DNA of 64,000 nucleotides from NCBI GenBank assembly GCA_030374805.1, contig JARGSG010000057.1, positions 186,001 through 250,000 of the forward strand. The letters are read 5' to 3'. The translations under genes and the position numbers were made by a program. Shown here piece after piece: positions 1 to 9,029 of the stretch. This stretch comes from Gracilaria gracilis (taxonomy: Eukaryota; Rhodophyta; Florideophyceae; Gracilariales; Gracilariaceae). Within the stretch, counting starts at the first letter, position 1. Each line of letters begins with the position of its first letter. Under the pieces are notes generated by a model. The model was not told the DNA's origin. It worked only from the letters and a program-made list of their open reading frames with translations, and ran no database searches.

Positions 1-609
1 TCCTTTACGAAGGGAGCGGCCGATCATTTTCGTAAAGGAAACCCCCGACTCATCCAGGTTGAAAACTTGCTCGGGTTCAGTTATGCGGTATCGACGCATG
101 AGTGCCTTCATACGAGCAACGTGCTCTACGATGTTGTCTCTGGTTACTGCTTTTATGCGTTTGTTTTCTACCATTTGGACTGACTTAACTTTGAGCGAGC
201 GGTGTCGTTTGATGAACGAGTTGACCCATGTGGGAGAGGGCCTGGGTTTCGGATGGGAGCATTTGAGGCGTCTCGCGGGAGGCAGAAGTGATACGTAGTG
301 CTCGGCTAGAGCTGTGACTCCGTGTTTGGTCAAGGGCGTATGGTTGGCAGCGAACTCTTGAATTGCCCGCGAGAGAGTTAGTTCTTCGTCAATGGTGAAC
401 TTGGTAGGACGTCCTGGTGGAGTATGCGGGAGGTGTACATCTTCGGGCCCCTGTGGAGGAGAGTCGGGAAGATGGTCAATCCACCATTGAAATTTTTTGT
501 TGATAAGACTCTTCGTAAGGTTGTAACGGTTGGCAATGTCGTTCAGCGACGCAAGAGGTTCATTGTAGTAGTCCCAGAGCGCTAACTGCAGCGGTGTAAC
601 GTCTGCCAT
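1..609 (-). CDS. pogo-type DDE transposase, 5' part (cut by window edge)
   Basis: The minus frame is open for 203 codons from an ATG at 609 to the window edge, so only the N-terminal part is seen. The first 45 residues look like a psq-type helix-turn-helix (LNDIANRYNLTKSLINKKF). Residues about 70-150 look like a CENP-B-type DNA-binding region (KFTIDEELTLSRAI, then TWVNSFIKRH). Near residue 185 comes NLDESGVSF, which matches the first catalytic Asp block of the DDE_1 family (pogo/Tigger/jerky). Such proteins bind the element ends in the nucleus and cut and paste the element. No stop or frameshift is visible in this part. It differs in sequence from the other pogo-type genes at 22.1-23.5 and 25.3-26.9 kb, so several subfamilies are present. 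Whether the gene is intact depends on sequence left of the window. Confidence 0.75.
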   Translation of the reverse strand, partial: MADVTPLQLALWDYYNEPLASLNDIANRYNLTKSLINKKFQWWIDHLPDSPPQGPEDVHLPHTPPGRPTKFTIDEELTLSRAIQEFAANHTPLTKHGVTALAEHYVSLLPPARRLKCSHPKPRPSPTWVNSFIKRHRSLKVKSVQMVENKRIKAVTRDNIVEHVARMKALMRRYRITEPEQVFNLDESGVSFTKMIGRSLRKG

Positions 610-1637
610 TTTGTTGGATGACGTAATGAAACTGCGTCAGCTTGGCGCAGTTTTTGCTCTCGGGTCTGGATTCAGGTTTTGGTGGGTGTAGTGAGATTGT
701 ATTCTGTAAACGGCTGTCCTGGAGAGATCTACATACATTTGCTGTTCGTTTCGCGCTTCCAAAAGCGCGCCAACTTTGAATGGTTTCGGGTTGGCGGACT
801 TACGAAGTCAAACTGTTTCGGTATCGACTACCCTTCGCGCCAAATTCTATGTAGACACTGCGAATTTGTCGTTCACAGTTTCCGAAATTTGTCCACAGTT
901 ATAAGCAACTACGTTAGAATGTCTCGCTCTAAAGCTCTTCCCAATACGTGTTTTTTCATGTAAATCCGTCAACCTGAATCTTTAAAATACAAAAGAGTTC
1001 CTATATTCTTCGGGATACGAGCATTTCCTGATGCGAGAGACCCCTTCCTAGGCTGGCAATCAGGAAGCGTCTAGAAAGTGTATTCCCGCTTCAGAAAGCG
1101 GTGAACTACCCACACTACCATTCATTCATTCTTCTTCCATGGAAATTGGGCCTGATATCTTAATGGGTACGAGTGATGTTGGGGGGCCGATTAGACTTGG
1201 AAACAAATGTGCTCCCAAAGCGTGTAGAAGAGCGATGGCGCAGCTGAGACGGGGTATGTTCGGATTTTATTCAAGACGACCCAAAGCTTTAGAAGAAATG
1301 GCGTAAAACAGGAATCTGAGATGACAGCAAATCGCACTGACTTCATCGTTTCGATGAAGACTATACATGACATGTACATTGAAACCAATCAAAACCTTTG
1401 CCTTTCCCAATTTGTCAAATGCCGAATCCGAAACATTTGCAACGAGAGTTGGTACGGAGAGCGTACCCACAAACGTCATAGAAACAAGAAGAAGGACTGT
1501 CTATGTTCCCAAGGCTAGTACCCCTCGCGCACTTCCCCCTGTAGTGCCTGAGACGCGCACCACTCACTAGACACCGACAACCTCTGCTGCCGGCGCCTAA
1601 AAATCCGTTTAGTCGCGAAGAGTTTGTGCAACACTCT
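610..1637. other. No gene recognised
   Basis: About 1 kb upstream of the pogo-type transposase. Short open frames exist on both strands but none has a good ATG, a recognisable motif or convincing composition. I found no inverted repeat here that clearly pairs with anything else in the window, so the right end of the transposon is not defined. Confidence 0.4.
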
Positions 1638-1979
1638 TTACATCTTTTCCGAAAAGTACCATTCTCTCTTCCAACTTGACCTAAAAATGAATATGGGGAT
1701 AATATTCTGTGCCTGCTGTTTAGTATCGAATAGAGGCGCCTGGGCGACCTTCTGTTCTTGATCTGCACTTCCTTTTTCAATAGCCATGGTCTGTTGATTG
1801 TCTGGTGAATGTCCCGATGCAATACCTATTGCTGGCCTCCCGGTTTTGTGCACCAAATCGATTCCCTTTGTTGAAGACAAGACTAATGAACTTGTCGCAA
1901 CCACTCCTACATACCTTCCCTCCGCATAATTCAAGATCGTAAGAAAACCTAGAAACCAGAATAGTGAATTCTTCATCAT
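1638..1979 (-). CDS. possible small secreted protein (hypothetical)
   Basis: The frame has an ATG at 1979 and 113 codons. The start is followed by a strong hydrophobic stretch (KNSLFWFLGFLTILNYAEG) that looks like a cleavable signal peptide with a plausible site after AEG. The remaining roughly 90 residues are polar and rich in Gln and Ser, with no cysteine pattern or domain that I recognise. The frame stays open upstream of the ATG without another good start. There is no neighbour to support it, and it could be a chance frame or one exon of a larger gene. The call rests only on the leader-like N-terminus. Confidence 0.3.
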   Translation of the reverse strand: MMKNSLFWFLGFLTILNYAEGRYVGVVATSSLVLSSTKGIDLVHKTGRPAIGIASGHSPDNQQTMAIEKGSADQEQKVAQAPLFDTKQQAQNIIPIFIFRSSWKREWYFSEKM

Positions 1980-2796
1980 CTTGGGCTGGTCGATGCCCGA
2001 AAACAATTGCCAAAAATGTGCGTTCCACCACAAAGATGAGTACCAACTATCGTCCGGCAAGTTAAGAGATTTTAGGATGGGTCACCAGACAAGAAACATG
2101 TTTCCTTGTTTCGGAGGTTTGTTCACTCTTATAAGGACCTTGGAGGCCCAGACGGTTCCCCGAAGCACGGAATGCCCACAAGGATTGATTCGATACAAGA
2201 CCATTGTCTCCAATGTATCTTTACGTCGTAGCTGAACCATAGCTAAAAGTAGTGTAGGGAACCATAGTGTAGCCTATCACTGCAGTCACAAAGTCACGAT
2301 AACACCTCCAGCCACTGGAGTCCAGCGGTGTAGCTTGGGGTCACCACACACCGTGAACTGCGAGCAAAATTTGCTATTATCTTTCAAAAACAACAATGAA
2401 AAGGAGTTGGATAGCCCAACTTCGGGATTCTGTTGCGTGGCATTTCTCTGTTCTTGTAGAATACGATAGATATCCTGTACGTTGTCGTGCCCTCCTCCCA
2501 CACAAGTAACTGCAAGGCATCAGAGTATCATTTCATATGATATTCTTTTCCCGTCTATCTTCTGCCAAAGTCTTTGACATTTGCTGATAACGGTCGGCTG
2601 GTGGGCCTCTCTTGAGTCTGAAGTAAATTGTTACAAGAGTGAATTACAGATATATTCATATCGAGAACTACCTGTTCTGTGATAGAATTCATAGATAGAA
2701 TTCATGATGGAGTGTTGTTCTGCATGCTTATCGACGAGTTCTTCTGTACCAGAGGCCCTCGCTGGACTATCCTTGTGTCCAATACCTTAGAGGATC
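1980..2796. other. No gene recognised
   Basis: AT-rich stretch without a convincing reading frame or RNA gene. Only short overlapping frames occur on both strands. Confidence 0.35.
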
Positions 2797-2994
2797 TTCC
2801 ATCATCATGACAATGTCTATGACATTCGACGGAGTCTTCTCCACACTAGATGTCCACTGACCGTATATATACCCCATTATCGATATTGTCGAATGTTTCT
2901 ACCTTCGTAGTACGAAGTTCGTTCGTGCTACAGATGTGCTTTCCATCATAATGACAATGTCTATGTCGTTCGACGGAGTCCCCTCCGCACAAGA
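2797..2994 (+). repeat. pair of diverged ~54-bp direct repeats
   Basis: A stretch at 2797-2850 is repeated at 2941-2994 with about nine mismatches. Both copies contain TTCCATCAT, then GACAATGTCTATG, then TTCGACGGAGTC. The 90-bp spacer is unrelated. The period of 144 bp is a multiple of three, but neither copy lies in a supported gene, so this looks like a local duplication. Confidence 0.6.
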
Positions 2995-3056
2995 AGCCCC
3001 GCCACCAACGGTCACGTTACCAGTTGGTACCGTGCAACATCGCAGCCTATGAGCAG

Positions 3057-3086
3057 CTTTCGAAAGCTTTCGAAAGCTTTCGAAAG
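3057..3086. repeat. three tandem CTTTCGAAAG palindromes
   Basis: The 10-bp palindrome CTTTCGAAAG occurs three times back to back. It can form one long hairpin or three small ones. No gene overlaps it. Confidence 0.85.
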
Positions 3087-3830
3087 GGCGTTTCAAAGTT
3101 GAAAGGTCAAGAACCGGGGATCAAATACCCCCTTACAGAACTCGTTGCAACACACAAAAACTTAGAGCATGGCCACCAAGGGGCCATTTTCTCGTTCTAA
3201 TTTAAGTTTTGGATTGAAATTGCGATTTCCTGCCCCACCAATTTGTTCCAATCCATTTCCGAAAAGATTGAAACGGATTTTGGATTGGAATCACCCATCC
3301 TTCAGGCTGTGGGTACGTGATTCCGCGAGACAGAAATCTCGAGTTTTTGCCGTTACGAGCAGCCCCTTCTAAGCCGTCCTCCGATAAAATAGCCTCCTCA
3401 CACACCCGCGCACACGCCCACTAGTAGCATGGGTATCCTAAAGGCTAGTGGAGAACAAACAGACAACTGGACTCCGTGGCGAGCTGGCCTTACGCAGAGC
3501 GCCAAGCTGGCAGCTTCTTCCGCCGTCGCAACTCTTCCGCCAGCGCAACGCGCCAGTTTTTACTCTCCAGCTTTGCGCATCGCACGCCCTAAAAGAAACC
3601 AGCGTTCCCCCGCCACGTACCACCATTCGTTGTAGTTTTGCGCATTGCGCAACCTGCAGTACCCTCCTTTCTTTTTGCAGCGCTTCTCCTCCACCCTAGC
3701 CATAATCTTCCTCTCCGTAGCGCTGTATGTCTCCCATCTAGGCATTACGTTCTTTTTTGTCTTGCATCGAAGTTCTGGCGCCCCAAAAACCCTCCTTCTT
3801 CGCCTATTCAAACCAAATTGAGGAGGCTCA
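3087..3830. other. Upstream region of the 521-aa gene; possible MITE relic
   Basis: Holds the 5' flank of the gene at 3831. Between 3168 and 3290 it contains several copies of a TTGGATTGGAA-type motif in both orientations, and a 16-bp stretch shared in inverted orientation with 18725-18740. This suggests a small non-autonomous repeat, but its ends are not clear. The last 100 bases before the ATG are pyrimidine-rich, as expected for a promoter or 5' leader. Confidence 0.3.
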
Positions 3831-5396
3831 ATGAACTCTGAAGATGAGATGGAGGACCAAGACCTAGAGGGAAACAACGCCATTCCTGTCTTCGACGAGA
3901 TTGCTCCGGCACCCAGCACCGCCCGTTCCGATTCTGCAACTGAAAGGGATACTCCGAGAAAAACGCGATTTCAGCGGTTGTTTTTGACTTCAGTTCAAGA
4001 CGAACTAAACTTTGTTTGGGATTTCTTGTCCGTGAAAAGTTCGAAAGAACTGAATTCTATTCTGAAGGCAATGCGACGTCCCACTACAGGATCAAAGGAC
4101 ATACTTCGGGCACGCGCGATGCTTCATGTCCACAGTGAGCTCGTGCGAAACATATTGCCGTACTCCCTTATGTCTAGTCTCGAGCGCGATCTCGTCCAAG
4201 AACATATGAATTTGAAAAAAGGGCTTCCGATGGCATCTATTCCAGCAACCAGTAAGTTACTGTCAAACTTGTCAAGCGAGGCAGAGCGGAAGATGTTTCA
4301 GAAAGAACTTCTTTTGGGAGACAGTGAAGAGGTAGATAAGATTACCGCCGAAGACACACGAGCTGCCAGTAGCAACGTGAAAGCGGGGAAAGGAAAACAC
4401 ACAGTGCCGGACTTTTGTGAAGACGAATTTGCCCGTCTGCTTCTATTAGTTCGAGACGACGAAGATACAAAGCGCAATATCTATGGCCTCTCTACTACAC
4501 TGACTCGAGCTCAGCAAGATGCTGGAATCCGTCAAGAAGATCTTTGGGCGAGGATTGCTGTTCGTTTCAACGACAAAACGTTTTGTCCCCTGGAAGACTT
4601 CCCTACTCCGGTGGAAGATGTGTATCCTGGCTTGGCTCCTTTGGTGCAGCGAACTGGAGAAAAGCTTTCCACAGTGTGGCGAGAGAATAAGGCTTGCTGG
4701 TCGAAAACGCTTTCTAACTACGAAGTGTCTGGAAACAATGGGGAGCTCCCGTTTATTGATTTCTGTCACAAAAACCCAAGAACGAAAGCTCTTTCAGCAG
4801 TGGGGAGAAGGGTTTTTCTTACGTACTGCGTTTTCAAATTAGACTACGAGAAGATGGACCCAATTATTGGTCAGTTTCTTTCCCGAAGCATCCCTAGGGG
4901 AGCTGGTGGTAGTTTGGGTGTCAGCAGAAATTTGAATTGCTTGAAGGGAAAACGACGTAGGACATTGAGCGGTGGAGAAGCATCAATGGGTTCCAAACGT
5001 GCGAAGTCTGCGCGAAGCAGCAGTGACGGTGTGTTTCAGGAAGCCATGACAGGCTTGAACTCATCTATGAGCAGGTTGGCGGGAAGCTATCAGGAGAAGG
5101 TGAACTTACAAAAGCAACAGTTTGAACAGAACCAAATGCGTCTTGGAGAAATTAATTCTTCTCTCCATGGTTCAAGTGCAATTGAACCTTTGAGAGATAC
5201 GGTTCAACGTACTACGTCATTGATGGAAGTTCTAAGTAACGCAGACGCGGCATACGCGAAATATCAAGACGCTATGAGGACGTCGGCGGACCCCGCGCAT
5301 ATCGCTTGTCTGAAGGACGTCTACGAGAGCATCAGAGGGTGTGTAATTACGTTGCAGAATGATCTAAAGAAAGCAACTGGACCCACAGGTGGGTAA
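3831..5396 (+). CDS. hypothetical protein, transposon-associated type
   Basis: A clean 521-aa frame from ATG 3831 to TAA 5396. The protein has an acidic N-terminus, then an alpha-helical region (residues about 45-130), and a central domain (about 190-340). In the central domain LWARIAVRFND and TVWRENKACW are followed by a conserved-looking SGNNGELPFIDFCH stretch. A basic patch (KGKRRRTL, SKRAKSARSS) near residue 380 could be a nuclear localisation signal. The last 110 residues look like a coiled coil. The pattern of a tryptophan-bearing helix followed by SG(n)-x-F-x-DFC reminds me of multi-copy proteins found beside DNA transposases in algae and oomycetes. Those resemble Myb/SANT-type DNA-binding partners, but I cannot name a family. 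There are no internal stops, and codon use looks normal. It may be a domesticated or recently active transposon gene; the function is not known. Confidence 0.8.
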   Translation: MNSEDEMEDQDLEGNNAIPVFDEIAPAPSTARSDSATERDTPRKTRFQRLFLTSVQDELNFVWDFLSVKSSKELNSILKAMRRPTTGSKDILRARAMLHVHSELVRNILPYSLMSSLERDLVQEHMNLKKGLPMASIPATSKLLSNLSSEAERKMFQKELLLGDSEEVDKITAEDTRAASSNVKAGKGKHTVPDFCEDEFARLLLLVRDDEDTKRNIYGLSTTLTRAQQDAGIRQEDLWARIAVRFNDKTFCPLEDFPTPVEDVYPGLAPLVQRTGEKLSTVWRENKACWSKTLSNYEVSGNNGELPFIDFCHKNPRTKALSAVGRRVFLTYCVFKLDYEKMDPIIGQFLSRSIPRGAGGSLGVSRNLNCLKGKRRRTLSGGEASMGSKRAKSARSSSDGVFQEAMTGLNSSMSRLAGSYQEKVNLQKQQFEQNQMRLGEINSSLHGSSAIEPLRDTVQRTTSLMEVLSNADAAYAKYQDAMRTSADPAHIACLKDVYESIRGCVITLQNDLKKATGPTGG

Positions 5397-5568
5397 GGTT
5401 TGTAGTTCGTGATGTAGATACATTTAATCTAGCGTAATGGTCTTGTGAATACTTCTTGCTCTTTCTATCCTTTCTGCTGCTCAAACCCCTAAACCCCTAC
5501 ACTGCTTTAGTTCCATATTAACCTGACTGCAAACCATAGGCTGGACATAAATATGATCTTACAGGGGG

Positions 5569-6774
5569 TTATTCGCTTTCATCATCGCCATCATCGTAGT
5601 CGGACAAAATTCGCCGAGCCCCTACCTTTCTCCTCTTCACTGATACTTCAATTCTTGGCGCTGTTGCCCGTTTTGCACGCATTAGTAGACTTTCTCCAAC
5701 CCTTTCCTCGATACGTCGCATATTTTTATCCTCACCACTTTCTTCTTCGTTGGATTCTAACACATCAGTGGTTAGTCCTCTTGTCGGTCGCATCGCACGT
5801 TCTCGCTGCTGTCTTCGTTTCGCCTCCATTCTCATACGCTCTCTTTGTCGTTTGAGATTTTCTTGCTTTCCCTTTTCTTCTTCTAGTTCACCTCCGTTAT
5901 CCAAACTTCGCATCATAGTCCGACCAGTGGAAATGGTATTCGTACTCCTTGCCCGCTTATGCGCCTTGGCTAGAGCCATCTTTTCCGTCGACGAGCATTT
6001 GATCGAAGGCTGGACTCTTCGGCTGGAGCTCACTTCAGTTTCAAATGTTTGAATGCGATCCCCGCGACGGAATACGTAATGTTTTGACACAATAAAATCA
6101 TCGATTAGAAGGAACTGTTCGTTGCCAATGGTGATTGTCTTTGAGCCGTCTGACCAGGTTGCAAGATGGGCATTTGTATCTAAGATACGCTTAAGAGCGA
6201 AGGGGTGCGGGTTTGCTTTGATGAACTGGAGCAGAGTTTCGGCGTCTGACTGCTCCAGTTTCTTCACCTCAGGCTTGAGTCTGAACAATATTGGGGTTTC
6301 CCGAGCTGGTAGATCATCTAAATCGGTCATAAGCAAGGTATGTAGGGATATGCTTGGTGGAAAATGCAGAATGTCAACTTTGCGTAGTCCGTCCCCACGG
6401 TGTCCGGAAACCCGCTCGTACTTCTCCTCGATATCCGGGGTTAGTTCTCGATCTTGGTCTAAAGGTTCTCCTTCCCCGTTAGCCTCGGCGTCAGGATCCA
6501 TCTCTGCTTCTATTTCGGGTTCAACATTGACCTCTTGTTTGAAGTATCCCTCGTCTGTTTCTCTATACTGTGCCTCTTCATCTGACCTTCGCCCTTCGCG
6601 TTCCTCCTCCGTAATGGGAGACGGTGTTTTTGGCCTTGTTCTGACCGCGGGCGTTTGCTCTTTTTCAGAATCATCATCTTATAAGTCGATGATGTCGCGT
6701 GCCGCAGCCGCCGCTTCTCTGGTGCACGGGTGAGGGGCAGATTCTTCGAACTCGTCTTCAGATATCTCTGACAT
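5569..6774 (-). CDS. LEO1: RNA polymerase-associated protein LEO1 (frame broken by one TAA)
   Basis: LEO1 is a subunit of the Paf1 complex, which travels with RNA polymerase II in the nucleus and promotes elongation and histone modification. The core is clear. Counted from an in-frame ATG at 6501, residues 40-75 hold the HFPPSISL region and residues 109-130 hold NAHLATWSDGSKTITIGNE. Those match the LEO1 signature (IVKWSDGS..LHLGNE). A highly charged Arg/Lys/Glu helix follows (residues about 200-245), then RGLTTDVLE and an acidic tail. LEO1 proteins normally begin with a long acidic segment. That segment is present upstream in the same frame, starting at ATG 6774 (MSEISEDEFEE), but a TAA at 6679-6681 interrupts it at codon 32. 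Translation from ATG 6501 would give a 310-aa protein with the complete core. The upstream acidic codons suggest a nonsense mutation, an unspliced intron or a sequence error. The gene runs in the same direction as the biotin ligase upstream. Confidence 0.82.
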
Positions 6775-7458
6775 GCGGTAGTTCCGGAAATAAGTACTTT
6801 CCAGCCAGCTTCTATGGTGCAAGAGTAGGCGAGGGCAGGACTCGGTGGACCACGACAGGGGTGAAGACGTTCCTTTTGGGCTTAGTAGTTGAAGGGTTTG
6901 ACGTATCCATATTTGGGTCATCGTGATGCGGCAATACGTCAGTACGCGTGGTGTACGAGGGTAACGCTAATACTGTGAGAAACTACCCATGGTGGGGTCA
7001 CAGTTCACGTTGGAAAGCGTGTGTGCCAATCGATTCATGCGGTAGTAGTATATTCCTTGATCCAAACGCATTGAAGATGTTGTAATGGCCAGGAGAAGTT
7101 GCGAGCACTTGCTAGGAATGTGTGCGTTTTGTCGAGAAAGCATCTTGTCGACAGCTTTGAGCGGGAATCTTGGGTCATCACCGTTGACGAATCGGATGTG
7201 CGGTTCTGGGAAGAGGGGATGGCCACCGGGCTGACTGGGCAACGAGATGATTCGATGGATGGTGATGATGGCGTTCAACTCCCGCGTGGTCGCTCACAGA
7301 TGCCTGTTTGAAGAATGCTCTTGTCTATCATCTTCACCGCTTCGAATCTACATCTCACGCGATGTCATCCAATGTCATTCAACTTCTTTCGTCCGCCAAA
7401 GCGGCGGCGAAAGATACAAGATCGTAGAAGAGGAATAGGTTGAGAGAGATTGAAGTAT
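6775..7458. other. Intergenic region between LEO1 and the biotin ligase
   Basis: It holds the LEO1 promoter side. An open minus frame of about 100 codons (6967-7278) ends within it but lacks an ATG start and shows no recognised motif. I do not call it a gene. Confidence 0.4.
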
Positions 7459-8466
7459 TTATCGCGGACCAACTTCCTTCTCCTTTAGAACGGAATTCTT
7501 CATATCTAGGCTTGTGCATTCTGGTGCCAAATCTTCTAGGCGATGTGTATCTTCTCTCAAAACTCGAACCCAGCCGTTGGGAGCCAATCCCTGTACTGCA
7601 GCACGAGCGCCATGGGATCCGCCAATTCTCAACTGCTGTCCGTTGTGCATCCATGCATCGAGGTACATTGTTCTTAGCTGACCATCAAATCCGTGCTGAC
7701 GATAAGTGTTGCAAAGTCTTTCGAACTCTACAAGAAAGCCGGCAACGAAAATTTCACGTCCATTTGTTCTTCTTTGATCGAGTAAACACGTTGTCGGGTA
7801 TTGGTTCGTTACGTTTACGCCAACGCCAACGATCACTTCAAATTGATTATCGCGAAGTGCACCTTCACAGAGAACGCCACCTATTTTATCACCATCCTTA
7901 TATATATCATTTGGCCATTTGATACGCAAAGGCACATTCCATTCTCGTTTCGCAGCTTCAACGACAGCCAAAGCGGCAATATATTGAAGGAAGGTAAGCG
8001 TTGTGAAATTGGCACTTGGAACGCTGACTTTGATGGAGATGGTCACACTGCCGATCGGAGACTGCCATATCGCTCCACGGCGGCCTCTTCCCTTAGTTTG
8101 AAAGCCAGTAACTGCAACGCAACCGGAAATACACCAAGGCATCAAACGCAGAAGAACGTTTTGCGTGGTCGCAGTTTCTGGGAGAGACACTAACACATGG
8201 CCGCACCAGTCTGTTTCCGGATTGCGTTGCACAACGGACATGTCCAATTGCTTTCGTTGTGATTGAGAATCTCCTTCAGAGTCAGCACCTTGATGACGTG
8301 ATCGCGAAGCAGCTTCCAACGTTTCAGCAGGGGAGAAAAGCTTTACGCTATGTGTCTGTGTGAGAAGGAGTAGGTCATTGGCATGACGTCGCATCAAAAT
8401 GTCATGCGCTTCAGGGGTAGTGCAATGGATTCTGAGCTCTTCTGCTTTTTCCATTTCTCTTCGCAT
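7459..8466 (-). CDS. HCS1: biotin--protein ligase (holocarboxylase synthetase)
   Basis: This enzyme activates biotin with ATP to biotinyl-AMP and attaches it to a lysine of biotin-dependent carboxylases such as acetyl-CoA carboxylase. The 335-aa frame runs from ATG 8466 to TAA 7459. The catalytic BPL/LplA-type domain spans residues about 85-275. GRGRRG at 126-131 is the biotinyl-AMP binding loop, followed by WQSPIGS. KWPNDIY at 183-189 and KIGGVL at 194-199 are the other hallmark blocks, and VGVGVNVTN follows. A short C-terminal domain (about 280-325) matches the BirA C-terminal region. The N-terminal 80 residues are not conserved, and I see no helix-turn-helix, so this is a eukaryote-type ligase rather than a repressor. 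The length fits a compact single-exon plant or algal form. It is divergent from the phosphoribosyltransferase gene and shares a 560-bp upstream region with it. Confidence 0.92.
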   Translation of the reverse strand: MRREMEKAEELRIHCTTPEAHDILMRRHANDLLLLTQTHSVKLFSPAETLEAASRSRHQGADSEGDSQSQRKQLDMSVVQRNPETDWCGHVLVSLPETATTQNVLLRLMPWCISGCVAVTGFQTKGRGRRGAIWQSPIGSVTISIKVSVPSANFTTLTFLQYIAALAVVEAAKREWNVPLRIKWPNDIYKDGDKIGGVLCEGALRDNQFEVIVGVGVNVTNQYPTTCLLDQRRTNGREIFVAGFLVEFERLCNTYRQHGFDGQLRTMYLDAWMHNGQQLRIGGSHGARAAVQGLAPNGWVRVLREDTHRLEDLAPECTSLDMKNSVLKEKEVGPR

Positions 8467-9029
8467 TTACCCTCGGGTGATCAGAGCCGCGGAGCTGTGG
8501 GGTGCTAGACACATGAAACGTACGCTTAGCGGCCGTGATGAAACTTCGGTTTCCCATTATCTCGAGAGATTAGATGGCTCTCCAAGACACAAGGCGATGG
8601 ATGGAAAGCACTTCCATGGCTGGGGAACCTGTGAGCAAACAGACTAAAGTTTAAGCAGCGAGCTGGGAAACATTTCAATTTTTAAAAAATAAAGAATTCT
8701 CCTTTTGTACCCTTGTACCTACGTGTGCTCTACGTGTACCGTTGGTACCGTTGGTACTTGTACCGTTGTACAAGATCCCGCATTGGGTGCTGTGCATCCT
8801 GTAGCGGTCATGCCCGCCAGGGATCACGAAACAGTGATGCATTGCAGGTACAACGGTACTACTTCCCGCCATCCTTTCTCTGTTGCTCGGTCTGCGGGAG
8901 CCATGCCATCGGCCCCGGCGAGACTGCGTACTTCAGCGCCAGCCCAGCCACTGCGCCAGCCGCAGCCACTGCGCGAGCCGCACAATCTCCGCCAGCCCGC
9001 GCGCACCGCCGCTCACCGAATCGTCGCCA
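8467..9029. promoter_or_regulatory. shared upstream region of two divergent genes, with GTACC repeats
   Basis: These 563 bp separate the biotin ligase ATG (8466, minus) from the phosphoribosyltransferase ATG (9030, plus), so both promoters should lie here. Within 8707-8772 the motif GTACCGTTG and close variants (GTACC, TTGTAC) recur about seven times. The right third turns sharply GC- and CG-rich towards the plus-strand gene. No TATA box is obvious. The promoter role is inferred from position only. Confidence 0.5.

Noticed and set aside
5484..5500. AAACCCCTAAACCCC, telomere-like word
   Set aside because: Only two units, so no evidence of an interstitial telomere.
6967..7278. 103-codon open minus frame
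   Set aside because: No ATG near its start, no motif, sits in an intergenic gap.
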